A DNA stretch of 64,000 nucleotides from NCBI RefSeq assembly GCF_008634025.1, contig NZ_PDCM01000002.1:2232001-2296000 (forward strand), given 5' to 3'. The stretch's first letter is position 1. Every line of letters starts with the position of its first letter. The notes under the pieces were generated by a model. That model searched no databases. It was not told the origin of the DNA and saw only the letters and a program-made list of their open reading frames with translations. The position numbers were made by a program, and so were the translations under genes. This stretch comes from Streptomyces albofaciens JCM 4342 (GTDB taxonomy: Bacteria > Actinomycetota > Actinomycetes > Streptomycetales > Streptomycetaceae). This document shows, piece after piece, positions 33,555 through 42,039 of the stretch.

Positions 33555-34982
33555 GTGACCTGGAATACGCTGATCGATGTGTCCCGGGATTCCGGACACC
33601 CGCTGACCGCCCAGATCCAGGAAAGCCTCCGACAGGAGATCACCGGCGGCGCGCTGCACCCCGGCACCCGGCTGCCCTCCAGCCGGCAGCTCGCCGAGGA
33701 CCTGGGCGTGTCGCGGAGCGTGGTGGTGGAGGCGTACGGGCAGCTGATCGCGGAGGGCTACCTGGAGGCGTTGCAGGGCTCGGGCACGCGGGTCGCGGCG
33801 GGCCTGCCGGCCGCGGAGCCCGAGGGCCCCACCCTGCTGGACGGCGCGGGCCGCGCCCCGTCGGTCCGCTGGGACCTGCGCGCCGGGTCGGTCTCGGGCG
33901 GCTTCCCGCAGCGGGAGTGGCTGGCCGCCTACCAGCGGGTCGTCCAGCGCACGGACCGGCACGACGTGGGCTACCCGCCGGTCTCCGGGGTCCCGGCGCT
34001 CCGCGGTGAACTGGCCCGCTACCTGGGCCGGGTGCGCGGGGTGCACACCACGGCCGAGGCGGTCACGGTGGTCTCCGGCTTCGCGCAGGCGCTCGGTCTG
34101 GTGTGCGCGGCGCTCCCGCAGCTGGGCATCGGCGAGCTGGGCGTGGAGGAGCCGTGCCATCCGCAGCAGCGGCAGTTCGTGGCGGAGGCCGGGATCGTGC
34201 CCCGGCCGGTGCCGGTGGACGCGCACGGCATCGACGTGGACGCGCTGTCCCGTACCGGCGTACGGGCCGTCCTGGTCACCCCCGCCCACCAGTTCCCCAC
34301 CGGTGTGACGCTGAGCCCGCGGCGCCGGGAGGCGCTGGTGCGCTGGGCGCAGGACGTGGACGGGTGGATCGTCGAGGACGACTACGACGGAGACCTGTGG
34401 CTGGCGCACGGCGCCCGCCCGGCGGCGCTCCAGCGGCAGGCGCCCGACCGGGTGCTGTACGCGGGCACCGCCAGCAAGTCGCTGGCGCCCGGCCTGCGGC
34501 TGGGCTGGCTCGCGCTGCCCGCGCCGCTGCGCGGCCTGCTGGCCCGGGTCCGCTCGCAACGGGACCTGGGCTGTGAGGTCTTCACCCAGCTCGCCTACGC
34601 GGAACTGCTGAGCACCGGGGTGTTCGACCGCCACCTGCGCCGCCAGCGGGCCCGGCTCCGGGCCCACCGGGAGACCCTGGAGCGGGGCCTGCGCCACTTC
34701 CTCCCGGACGCCCGGATCATCGGTTCCGCCGCCGGGCTGCACGCCTACGCGCTGCTCCCCCACCGCACCGACGAGGCGGCGCTGACCGCCCTGGCGTCGC
34801 AGCGGTCGGTGCTGGTGCGCGGCGGCCGCTACTGCCACGACCGGCCGTGGCGGGCCCGGCCCGCGCTGGTGCTGGGGTACGCGGCGGTGCCGCGCTCGGG
34901 GCTGGCCGAGGCGCTGGGCGAGATCGGGGCCGCGTACGCGGAGCTGACCGGCGGGGCCCGCCGCCCCGCCCGCTGCGCGTGA
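33555..34982 (+). CDS. MocR-type (GntR/aminotransferase) transcriptional regulator
   Basis: 475 residues from GTG 33555, close to GAAGGGG. The N-terminal 70 residues form a GntR winged helix ([38 protein letters not shown]). After a linker, residues from about 110 form a class I aminotransferase-like domain with EDDYDGDL and the PLP-lysine motif [14 protein letters not shown]. Known family members are PLP-responsive regulators, often of genes beside them. It lies between trpD (divergent) and trpG (convergent, 14-bp gap). It is the only regulator in the window, so a role in controlling the Trp-supply genes is likely but inferred. Confidence 0.93.
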   Translation: MTWNTLIDVSRDSGHPLTAQIQESLRQEITGGALHPGTRLPSSRQLAEDLGVSRSVVVEAYGQLIAEGYLEALQGSGTRVAAGLPAAEPEGPTLLDGAGRAPSVRWDLRAGSVSGGFPQREWLAAYQRVVQRTDRHDVGYPPVSGVPALRGELARYLGRVRGVHTTAEAVTVVSGFAQALGLVCAALPQLGIGELGVEEPCHPQQRQFVAEAGIVPRPVPVDAHGIDVDALSRTGVRAVLVTPAHQFPTGVTLSPRRREALVRWAQDVDGWIVEDDYDGDLWLAHGARPAALQRQAPDRVLYAGTASKSLAPGLRLGWLALPAPLRGLLARVRSQRDLGCEVFTQLAYAELLSTGVFDRHLRRQRARLRAHRETLERGLRHFLPDARIIGSAAGLHAYALLPHRTDEAALTALASQRSVLVRGGRYCHDRPWRARPALVLGYAAVPRSGLAEALGEIGAAYAELTGGARRPARCA

Positions 34983-34996
34983 CGGCGGGCGGCGCC

Positions 34997-35569
34997 TCAC
35001 CCCACGGAGGTGGCCAGGAAGTTCTCGAAGAACCGCAGACCGCTGCCGGTCATGATGCTCTCCGGGTGGAACTGCACGCCCTCGACGGGCAGCGTCCGGT
35101 GCCGCAGCCCCATGACGTACCCGTCGTCGGTGGCGGTCGCGGTCTCCCGCAGCTCGTCCGGCAGCGGCCGGGAGACGACCAGCGAGTGGTAGCGGGTGGC
35201 CACCGTGCGGTCCGGCAGGCCGCGGAAGATCCCTTCGCCGTCGTGTTCGACGGTGCTGGTCCGGCCGTGCATCAGGTGGTCGGCGACCTCGATGCGGCCG
35301 CCGTAGGCCAGGGCGATGGCCTGGTGGCCGAGGCACACGCCGAGCAGCGGCGTGTGCCCGGCGAAGCGCCGCACCAGTTCGACGTGGCCCGAGTCGAGGG
35401 GGTGTCCGGGGCCCGGCCCGAGCACCACGGCGTCCGGCGCGCCGGCGGCCAGCTGGTCCGCGGTGCGGGTGCCGGCCCGTACGACCTCGGTGCGGGCGCC
35501 CAGGGTGCGCAGGTACTGGTCGATGATGTGGACGAAGCTGTCGTAGGCGTCCACCAGCAGGATGTTCAC
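34997..35569 (-). CDS. trpG: Anthranilate synthase component II (glutamine amidotransferase)
   Basis: 190 residues; GTG start overlaps the trpE stop in a GTGA junction (35566-35569). It is a class I glutamine amidotransferase: nucleophile Cys in LGVCLGHQAIALAYGG, oxyanion GPGPGHP, and His/Glu pair in GVQFHPES. It supplies ammonia to TrpE. Tight coupling to trpE fits a 1:1 complex. Confidence 0.96.
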   Translation of the reverse strand: MNILLVDAYDSFVHIIDQYLRTLGARTEVVRAGTRTADQLAAGAPDAVVLGPGPGHPLDSGHVELVRRFAGHTPLLGVCLGHQAIALAYGGRIEVADHLMHGRTSTVEHDGEGIFRGLPDRTVATRYHSLVVSRPLPDELRETATATDDGYVMGLRHRTLPVEGVQFHPESIMTGSGLRFFENFLATSVG

Positions 35570-37155
35570 AGCAGTTCGCTCCCGGTCAGCGCCCAGTGGG
35601 CGGCGGCCATCTTGGCCAGCGTCTCGTTCCACTCGGCCTCCGGCGTCGACTCGGCGACGATCCCGGCCGAGCTCTGCGTGGAGTAGACCTCGCCGTCGTA
35701 CACGACCGTGCGGATGCACAGCGCGAACTCGGCCCAGCCCGCCACGTCCAGCAGGCCGACCGCCCCGGCGTAGATCCCGCGGGGCTCCTCCTCGATCCCG
35801 TCGATGATCTCCATGGCGCGCAGTTTGGGCGCGCCGGTCATGGTGCCGGCGGGGAAGGTGGCGGCCATCGCGTCCCAGACCCCGGCGCCGGGCGCCAGCC
35901 GTCCGCTGATCGTCGAGACCATGTGGAAGACGTGCGAGAAGGTCTCCACCGTCATCAGGCCGCTCTCGTCGAGCGACCCGGCGCGGGCCACCCGGCCGAT
36001 GTCGTTGCGGCACAGGTCCACCAGCATCACGTGCTCGGCCCGCTCCTTGGTGCTGGTGACCATCTCCTCGATCCGGCGCTCGTTCTCCTCGGGGTCGGGG
36101 GTGCGGCGGGTGGTGCCGGCGATGGGGCGCATCACGATCCGCCCGCCGGGCCCGTCCGGTCCTCCGGTCTCCGGCTCGATGCGGAAGTGCAGTTCGGGGC
36201 TGGCGCCGATGAGCGTGTCGGTGCCGCGCGGGCACAGGTACATGTACGGCGAGGGGTTGCGGGCGCGCAGCCGCCGGTAGACCTCGTCGGGGCGCAGCGT
36301 GCTGCGGACGTCGATCCGGTGGCCGATCTGGATCTGGTAGATGTCGCCGACCCGGATGTGTTCCAGGCACTGTCCGGCCCACCGCAGGAAGTCCGCGCGC
36401 GTCACGCTGTCGCGTACGGACAGCGGCGCGGGCGCCTCGGGGCAGGCGGCGTCCGAGGGGGTGGCGGCGGCGCGGCGGGCCAGCGCCGCCACGTCGACGG
36501 CCCCGGCGGGCGGGAAGTCCGCGCACTCGGCGGTCAGCAGCCGGGCGGTGCCCGTCTCGTGGTCGTACCAGACGGTCTCCCGGAAGAGCGTGGCCGTGAC
36601 GTCCGGGCCGCCTCGCGAGGCGGTGCGCGCGGGCAGCGGTTCCATGTGCCACGCGGCCTCGTACCCGAGGGTGGCCAGGAAGCCGAAGGCGTAGCCGCCC
36701 GGGGTGTCGCGCTCGACGCGGAACATCTCCTGGGCCGCCCGCAGCAGTTGCCAGGCCTGCTCGGAGCGGGCGAGGCGGTAGCGGTCGTACGGGCCGTGGC
36801 CGGTCGCGTCGGGGGCTAGCCCGGCCTGCTCGGCGGCGGCGCCCAGCGCGCGGCGCAGCGGCCCGGCGCCGTCGATCTCGACGTGCCCGGCGAACAGCCG
36901 GATCTCCGCGAGCCGGCCGTGGCCGACCACGGCGGGCCGGCGGTCGGCCCGCGGTCCGGCGAGGCTCTCGGTCAGGAACGTCTCGCCGTGGCCCGCGGCC
37001 ACGGTCAGCGCGCGGTACAGCGCGAGCGGGTCGTGACCGGGCAGCGGCACCGTCACGACGCGTACGGAAAATCGGGGGTCCGCCCGCGGCGGACGGGCTT
37101 CCGGTGCGTGTTCCGGCGCCTTTTCGGCGGGCGCCACCGGTGTCATGCCGGGCAT
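35566..37155 (-). CDS. trpE: Anthranilate synthase component I
   Basis: 529 residues; ATG with GAGGAA upstream. The C-terminal chorismate-utilising domain is complete: NPSPYMYLCP, GASPELHF, IAGTTRRTPD, DLCRNDIGRVA, TFPAGTMTGAPKLRAMEIID, and a terminal STQSSAGIV stretch. It converts chorismate to anthranilate. The N-terminal tryptophan-sensing motif, usually LLES, reads FLTES at 60-64; the key Ser is kept, so feedback insensitivity is possible but not shown. It is divergent from the DAHP synthase gene. Confidence 0.95.
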   Translation of the reverse strand: MPGMTPVAPAEKAPEHAPEARPPRADPRFSVRVVTVPLPGHDPLALYRALTVAAGHGETFLTESLAGPRADRRPAVVGHGRLAEIRLFAGHVEIDGAGPLRRALGAAAEQAGLAPDATGHGPYDRYRLARSEQAWQLLRAAQEMFRVERDTPGGYAFGFLATLGYEAAWHMEPLPARTASRGGPDVTATLFRETVWYDHETGTARLLTAECADFPPAGAVDVAALARRAAATPSDAACPEAPAPLSVRDSVTRADFLRWAGQCLEHIRVGDIYQIQIGHRIDVRSTLRPDEVYRRLRARNPSPYMYLCPRGTDTLIGASPELHFRIEPETGGPDGPGGRIVMRPIAGTTRRTPDPEENERRIEEMVTSTKERAEHVMLVDLCRNDIGRVARAGSLDESGLMTVETFSHVFHMVSTISGRLAPGAGVWDAMAATFPAGTMTGAPKLRAMEIIDGIEEEPRGIYAGAVGLLDVAGWAEFALCIRTVVYDGEVYSTQSSAGIVAESTPEAEWNETLAKMAAAHWALTGSELL

Positions 37156-37235
37156 ATGATTCCTCGGTTTCTCAGGTTTTCCCCAGGTGCCGGGTGAAGG
37201 GCACGGTAAGGAAAGCAGCCGCGCCGCAAGGCGTT

Positions 37236-37248
37236 CCAGACCAATTGG
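37236..37248. promoter_or_regulatory. Shared CCAGACCAATTG motif in trpE/DAHP synthase intergenic region
   Basis: The 12-mer matches 11 of 12 bases of CCAGACCAGTTG at 33481-33492, upstream of the MocR-type gene and trpD. Both copies are in divergent promoter regions of the Trp-supply genes, so this is a candidate common operator. Confidence 0.35.
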
Positions 37249-37279
37249 CGGGCGCCGGTACGGGCCACTCGCCCCTTTC

Positions 37280-37308
37280 TTGACCCGGCTCCCGCTTGCG
37301 GGTTGTAT
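37280..37308 (+). promoter_or_regulatory. Sigma-70-like promoter for the DAHP synthase gene
   Basis: TTGACC (37280-37285), a 17-nt spacer, then TTGTAT (37303-37308), 54 nt before the ATG. The -35 box and spacing are good and the -10 is fair. Confidence 0.5.
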
Positions 37309-37362
37309 CCGGATTCACCAGGCGCCGTACCTGCCGAATTCCATCCCGTTCTGGGGGTTGTG

Positions 37363-38706
37363 ATGGACGTGTCCGCACCGAAAAGCCGTACCGCGCCGGC
37401 GGTCCCGCCGGCGCCGGAGCAGCAGCCGCAGTGGCCGGACGAGGCGGCCCGGGACGCGGTGGTCGCCGAACTGCGCGCCGCCGCGCCGCTGGTGTTCGCC
37501 GAGGAGTGCGACCGGCTGCGGGACCGGCTGGCGGCGGTGGCCCGCGGCGAGGCGTTCCTGCTCCAGGGCGGGGACTGCGCGGAGACCTTCCGGCAGACCT
37601 CCGCCGAGTCGGTCGGGGCGACGCTGCGCACCCTGCTCCAGATGGCGGTGGTGCTCACGTACGCGGCGTCCGTGCCGGTGGTCAAGGTCGGCCGGATGGC
37701 CGGGCAGTACGCCAAGCCGCGCTCGGCGCCGGACGAGACCCGTGACGGCGTCACGCTGCCCGTCTACCGGGGCGACGCGGTCAACGGGCTGGAGTTCGGC
37801 GCGGAGGCGCGACGTGCCGACCCGCGCCGGATGCGGCGGGTGTACGACGCCTCCACGACCACGCTCAACCTCGTACGGGCGCTGACCCAGGGCGGTTTCG
37901 CGGACCTGCACCAGGTGCACGCCTGGAACCGGGGCTTCGTCACCGACTCCCCCGCGGGCCGGCGCTACGAGGAGCTGGCCGACGAGATCGAGCGGTCGCT
38001 GCTGTTCATGCGGGCGTGCGGGGTGGCGCCCGGCGAGGTGCACGCCGCCGAGTTCTTCGTCAGCCACGAGGGGCTGCTGCTGGACTACGAGAACGCGCTG
38101 GTCCGCACCGACGACCGGACCGGGACCCGGTACGCCTCCAGCGGGCACCTGATCTGGGTGGGCGAGCGCACCCGGCACCCGGACGGCGCGCACCTGGACT
38201 TCCTCAGCCGGATCCGCAATCCGGTCGCGGTGAAGATCGGCCCGGACGCGCGCCCCGACGAACTGCTGCGCTACATCGACCGGCTGGACCCGGACCGGGA
38301 GCCGGGCCGGCTGACGTTCGTGGTGCGGATGGGCGCGGAGCGGGTGCGCGACCGGCTGCCGCAGCTGGTGGAGAAGGCGGTGGCGGACGGCGCTCGGGTG
38401 GCCTGGGTGTGCGACCCGATGCACGGCAACACCTATGTGACCCCCACCGGCCACAAGACCCGGCGCTTCGACGTGATCCTGGACGAGGTGCAGGGCTTCT
38501 TCGAGGTGCACCGGGCGCTGGGCACCCACGCCGGCGGCCTGCACGTGGAGCTGACCGGCAGCGATGTGACCGAATGCGTGGGCGGCGGCAGCACGGTGGA
38601 CGTGGCGGACCTGCCGCTGCGCTACGAGAGCGCCTGCGACCCCCGGCTCAACCACGGCCAGTCCATCGATCTCGCTTTCCGGGCCGCGGAGATGCTGCGC
38701 GGCTGA
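37363..38706 (+). CDS. Class II (plant-type) DAHP synthase
   Basis: 447 residues from ATG 37363, with a G-rich site 5-10 nt upstream; an earlier in-frame ATG at 37303 falls on the promoter and was rejected. Family motifs are present: LLQGGDCAETF, VKVGRMAGQYAKPRS, HWN-like HAWNRGF, GERTRHPDGAHLDFL, NPVAVKIGP, CDPMHGNTY, HVELTGSDVTECVGGG, and DPRLNHGQSIDLAF. It condenses erythrose-4-phosphate with PEP, the first committed shikimate step. With trpE/G/D/C it completes a dedicated push of carbon toward tryptophan; trpA, trpB and trpF are not in the window. Confidence 0.96.
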   Translation: MDVSAPKSRTAPAVPPAPEQQPQWPDEAARDAVVAELRAAAPLVFAEECDRLRDRLAAVARGEAFLLQGGDCAETFRQTSAESVGATLRTLLQMAVVLTYAASVPVVKVGRMAGQYAKPRSAPDETRDGVTLPVYRGDAVNGLEFGAEARRADPRRMRRVYDASTTTLNLVRALTQGGFADLHQVHAWNRGFVTDSPAGRRYEELADEIERSLLFMRACGVAPGEVHAAEFFVSHEGLLLDYENALVRTDDRTGTRYASSGHLIWVGERTRHPDGAHLDFLSRIRNPVAVKIGPDARPDELLRYIDRLDPDREPGRLTFVVRMGAERVRDRLPQLVEKAVADGARVAWVCDPMHGNTYVTPTGHKTRRFDVILDEVQGFFEVHRALGTHAGGLHVELTGSDVTECVGGGSTVDVADLPLRYESACDPRLNHGQSIDLAFRAAEMLRG

Positions 38707-38755
38707 CGGCAGCAGACCGCTTCGGGTGCGCGGATACGGACCACTTCGTAGATCG

Positions 38756-38785
38756 TTGACCCGGCCGGACGCACCGATCGATACT
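38756..38785 (+). promoter_or_regulatory. Candidate promoter for region 3 operon
   Basis: TTGACC (38756-38761), 18-nt spacer, GATACT (38780-38785), about 120 nt before the KAS III-like gene. It would drive the whole 38904-64000 gene train, whose members overlap or nearly abut. Confidence 0.45.
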
Positions 38786-38833
38786 CCTGCCGGGCGAAAG
38801 CGCCCCGGAGCATTCGCTCACGAGGCGAGGCGT

Positions 38834-38875
38834 CACGGTGCGGTCGCACGCCACGAGCGTCCGCTCCGCACCGTG
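38834..38875 (+). promoter_or_regulatory. Hairpin in region 3 leader
   Basis: A perfect 10-bp inverted repeat (38834-38843 with 38866-38875, 22-nt loop) lies between the candidate promoter and the first gene. With no T-run it is more likely an operator or leader structure than a terminator. Confidence 0.35.
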
Positions 38876-38903
38876 CCGAGGGGGTATCCGGTGATGAAGG
38901 CAG

Positions 38904-39923
38904 GTGACCGTGTCACGCGTTCCTGAGGGCCCGGCTCCGCTGGCCGTACGGGCCGCGGGCTGGCACTTCCCGGTGACCGTCCGGGACACCGCCCGGTTGC
39001 CGGAGCTGTCGGATCTGACGCCGGCCGAACGCGGTGTTCGCGCGGGCCTGGGCATCGACCGCATCCGCGCGGACGACGCACCGGACGCGGCCGCTCTGGC
39101 CACCGGCGCGGCACGGCGGGCGCTGGCCGCCGCCGGACTGGCCGCGGCGGACCTGCGGGCCCTGGTCGTCGTCGAGTCCCGCGCCCCGGGCACCCTGCTC
39201 AGCTCCGAGGCGACCCGGATACAGGAACTGCTCGGCGCCCGGGACGCGGTCACCTTCTCGGTGGGCGGACTGGGCTGCGTCTCCATCGCCCCGGCCCTGC
39301 TCACCGCCCGCGGCCTGCTCGCCGCCGACCCGGACCTCGGCCAGGTGCTGGTCGCGCACGGCAGCACCCCCGCGACCCCGGGCCGCTACCGCCACCCGGT
39401 GACCGTCAACGGGGACGGCGGCGGCGCGCTGCTGCTCTCCCGGACCGGACCGGTGCGGGTGCTGGACTCCGTCCAGGAGACCGACGGCCGCTACTGGAAC
39501 CTGTTCGAGGTCGCCTTCCGCGACGTGCCCAGCGCGCAGTGGCGGGAGCGCTGCCAGGACCCGGCCGTCTATTCCTTCCAGTTGGCGGTGCAGACCCGCA
39601 ACCGGCTGACGGCGCTGCTGGACAAGCTCCTGGCCCGGCACGGAATGACCCGTACGGATGTCGCCGGATACCTCACGCAGAACCTCTCCGTCGGCAGCTT
39701 CGGATTCACCGAGGAGTCCCTCGGCATCACCGTGCTGCCGGCCTGCCGCGACAACCTGCGGGAATTCGGGCACCTGGGCCCGAACGACGTGTTCTTCAAC
39801 CTGTACACGGCGCTGGAACGCGAGGAACTGGGCGAGGGGGACCGCGCGGTGCTGATCAACGTGAGTCCGGTGGCCGCGTGGAGCGTGCTGCTGGTGGAAA
39901 TAGGGGCGGAGCCGGTGCGGTGA
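38904..39923 (+). CDS. KAS III-like (FabH fold) protein with His-less active site
   Basis: 339 residues; GTG 38904 (GTG 38910 is an equally spaced alternative). It is a thiolase fold of normal FabH length. The nucleophile Cys125 is kept in VGGLGCVSIAP. The segment that normally holds the catalytic His (PHQAN in FabH) reads LTQNLS, with Gln259. The Asn of GNTS appears kept as Asn294 in GPNDV. A Cys without His argues against decarboxylative condensation and for acyl transfer, as seen in some KAS III-like acyltransferases. The stop overlaps the start of the next gene, an A-T didomain, in a GTGA junction, so it probably acts on that protein's thioester. Acyl shuttle is the favoured role; initiating condensation is the alternative. 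Confidence 0.8.
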   Translation: MTVSRVPEGPAPLAVRAAGWHFPVTVRDTARLPELSDLTPAERGVRAGLGIDRIRADDAPDAAALATGAARRALAAAGLAAADLRALVVVESRAPGTLLSSEATRIQELLGARDAVTFSVGGLGCVSIAPALLTARGLLAADPDLGQVLVAHGSTPATPGRYRHPVTVNGDGGGALLLSRTGPVRVLDSVQETDGRYWNLFEVAFRDVPSAQWRERCQDPAVYSFQLAVQTRNRLTALLDKLLARHGMTRTDVAGYLTQNLSVGSFGFTEESLGITVLPACRDNLREFGHLGPNDVFFNLYTALEREELGEGDRAVLINVSPVAAWSVLLVEIGAEPVR

Positions 39924-41893
39924 AGCCGGTCACGGGGGATCGCGGCGGGGCGGGCGCGCACGTGGCGGACGTGCTGGAGCTGTTCGAGCACCAGGTGCGC
40001 ACGGTGCCGGAGCGCACCGCGCTGGCCATCGGCCCGCATACCTTCACCTACGCCCAACTGGACTCGTCCTCCGCCGCCTTGGCACAGCGCGTCGCCGACG
40101 GCGGTGGCATCCGGCCGGGCTCCGGCCAGGCCGTGGCGCTCCATCTGCGGCAGAGCGCCCACACGGTCGTCGGCATGCTGGCGGCCCTGCGCCTCGGCGT
40201 GGCCTGGTACGTGATCGAGCCGGAGCCGCACGCCACCGGACCGGCCGCCGAACGGCTCCGGACGGCGCTCGCCGACGCCGGCTGCGCGGCCGTCGTCTTC
40301 GACGGCACCGATCCCGCGACCGCCCCGGAAGCGGTGGCCGCGGTGGCGCCCCGTACGCCCCGGATCGACCTGTCCGGGCCGGACGGGACGGCGACCTCCC
40401 GAACGGCCGGCTCCGGAACGGCCGCCTCCCGGGCGGCCGGGTCCGGGGCCGCGCCACGGGCCCGGGTGCCGGGCGGCGCACCGGCGTACGTCATCGGCAC
40501 CGCCGGTTCGACCGGCGCCCCCAAGGCCGTCGTGGTCAGCCGCGACGCCCTCGCCCAGCTGATGGCCGTACGCGGCGAGGAGCCGGGCGCGACCACCTTC
40601 TCGCCGTGCCGGCTGGCCTGGGACGGGTCCCTGCTGCTGCTCTTCCACGCGCTGTGCACCGGCGGCACGGCCGTGCTGCCGGACGCGCGGGAACTGCCCG
40701 ACGCGGCGCGGAGCGCGGCGCTCGTCACCACCTGGCGGGCCCGGCGGATCGCCGCGCCGCCGTCCTTCTACCGGTTGATGCTGCCGCATCTGGCCGGAGC
40801 CGACCGCCATCTGCGCGGCGTGGTCCTAGGCGGTGAGCCGGTCCCCGCCGCACTCCTCGACGCCCACCGCAGGACGCTGCCCGGCACCCGGCTGCGCAAC
40901 GAGTACGGACCGACGGAGGCCACCGTCAGCGTCATCGGGCACGAGGCGCCGGAGGCCCACGGCGTACACGGCGTGCCGGAGGCCCCCGACGACACCACCG
41001 CCCCGGACGCCGGCCTGCCGATCGGCCGCCCCCTCGGGCCCGTCACCCGGGTCTACGTCCTCGGCCGCGACCTCCGGCCCGTTCCCGGCGGGGCGCTGGG
41101 CGAGCTGTACATCGGCGGCCCGCAGGTCGCCCTGGGGTACGCGGGCCGCCCGGCCGAGACCGCGAGCCGCTTCGTGGCGGACCCGTACGCCGGCGCCCCG
41201 GGCGCCCGGATGTACCGCACCGGCGATCTGGCGCGGGTCGCCGCGTCGGGTGTGATCAGCTTCGCGGGGCGCGAGGACGGACAGGTGAAGGTGCGCGGGG
41301 CGCGGATCGAACGGCACGCCGTGGAGGCCGTGGTGGAGAGCCACCCGGGGGTCGGACGGGCGTACGTCCTGGCGGTGCCCGACGAGCGCTCGGACACCGC
41401 CCTCGTGGCGTTCTGGTCCGCCGGGCCGCGCACGGAGGGGCCGACGGTCCGCGAACTGCTCGTGCACTGCGCGTCCCGGCTGCCCGCGCACGCCGTTCCC
41501 GAACGCTTCGTGCGGGTCGCGGACATGCCGCTGACGCCCCAGGGCAAGACCGACGAGAACGCCCTGCGCGCGCTGCTCGCGGAGGCGGCGCCCTCCGATG
41601 CGGACGGCGGCGCGCACCGGTTCGGCACCGGGCTGGAACAGCAGGTCGCCGCGCTGTGGGCCGAGGTGCTGCGGCACGACGGCTTCGGCCCCGACGACGG
41701 CTTCTTCGCGGCGGGCGGCAACTCGCGCCGGGTCGTGGAGCTGCACCTGGGCCTGGAGCGGCGGTGGCCGGGCGCCGTCCGGGTGGGACAGCTCTTCGAC
41801 CTGGTCACCGTACGGGACCAGGCGGCGGCCGTCGGCCGGGCGCTCGCCGGGAGCGAGGGGCCGGCCGGTGCGCCGGCGGGGTTCGAAGTGTGA
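39920..41893 (+). CDS. Stand-alone A-T didomain (amino/aryl acid activating)
   Basis: 657 residues; GTG start inside the previous stop. The adenylation domain spans about 15-540 and the T domain about 565-640, with Ser in AAGGNSRRV. The A3 motif is divergent (YVIGTAGSTGAPKAVV in place of YTSGSTGxPKG), but YGPTEAT, MYRTGDL and PLTPQGKTD are normal. The hand-read code is DGLAVGEVSK, with Asp235 kept, so an alpha-amino acid is likely; identity is unassigned. No C domain is fused. Together with the upstream KAS III-like protein and the A-less module downstream, it looks like a trans-loading unit. A repeated 30-bp segment extends the linker before A3. Confidence 0.9.
   Translation: MKPVTGDRGGAGAHVADVLELFEHQVRTVPERTALAIGPHTFTYAQLDSSSAALAQRVADGGGIRPGSGQAVALHLRQSAHTVVGMLAALRLGVAWYVIEPEPHATGPAAERLRTALADAGCAAVVFDGTDPATAPEAVAAVAPRTPRIDLSGPDGTATSRTAGSGTAASRAAGSGAAPRARVPGGAPAYVIGTAGSTGAPKAVVVSRDALAQLMAVRGEEPGATTFSPCRLAWDGSLLLLFHALCTGGTAVLPDARELPDAARSAALVTTWRARRIAAPPSFYRLMLPHLAGADRHLRGVVLGGEPVPAALLDAHRRTLPGTRLRNEYGPTEATVSVIGHEAPEAHGVHGVPEAPDDTTAPDAGLPIGRPLGPVTRVYVLGRDLRPVPGGALGELYIGGPQVALGYAGRPAETASRFVADPYAGAPGARMYRTGDLARVAASGVISFAGREDGQVKVRGARIERHAVEAVVESHPGVGRAYVLAVPDERSDTALVAFWSAGPRTEGPTVRELLVHCASRLPAHAVPERFVRVADMPLTPQGKTDENALRALLAEAAPSDADGGAHRFGTGLEQQVAALWAEVLRHDGFGPDDGFFAAGGNSRRVVELHLGLERRWPGAVRVGQLFDLVTVRDQAAAVGRALAGSEGPAGAPAGFEV
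40388..40447 (+). repeat. 2 x 30-bp in-frame tandem repeat in A-T gene
   Basis: Units 40388-40417 and 40418-40447 encode Ser/Gly/Ala/Thr-rich sequence just before the A3 motif of the adenylation domain. The copies differ at several bases. Confidence 0.7.
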
Positions 41894-41943
41894 GCGTCCG
41901 GACCCGGCGCGTCCGGCCATCCGCCCCGGCACAGCATGTACCG

Positions 41944-42005
41944 GCACCTCGCCACAGCGCCTGAAAGCACCTCGGAACAGCGCGTACGAACACCTCGGCA
42001 CCGCC
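41944..42005 (+). repeat. Imperfect 23-24-bp repeats before the hybrid PKS/NRPS gene
   Basis: About 2.5 copies of a unit starting GCACCTCG and containing ACAGCGC occupy the 146-bp gap between the A-T gene and the KS gene. They are not in a recognisable gene and could be a binding-site array. Confidence 0.45.
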
Positions 42006-42039
42006 GGGTATCCGCATCAGCAGTACAGGGGGAGAGCAC

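Noticed and set aside
37303..37362. Upstream ATG for DAHP synthase
   Set aside because: It lies on the likely -10 box; ATG 37363 has a better ribosome site.
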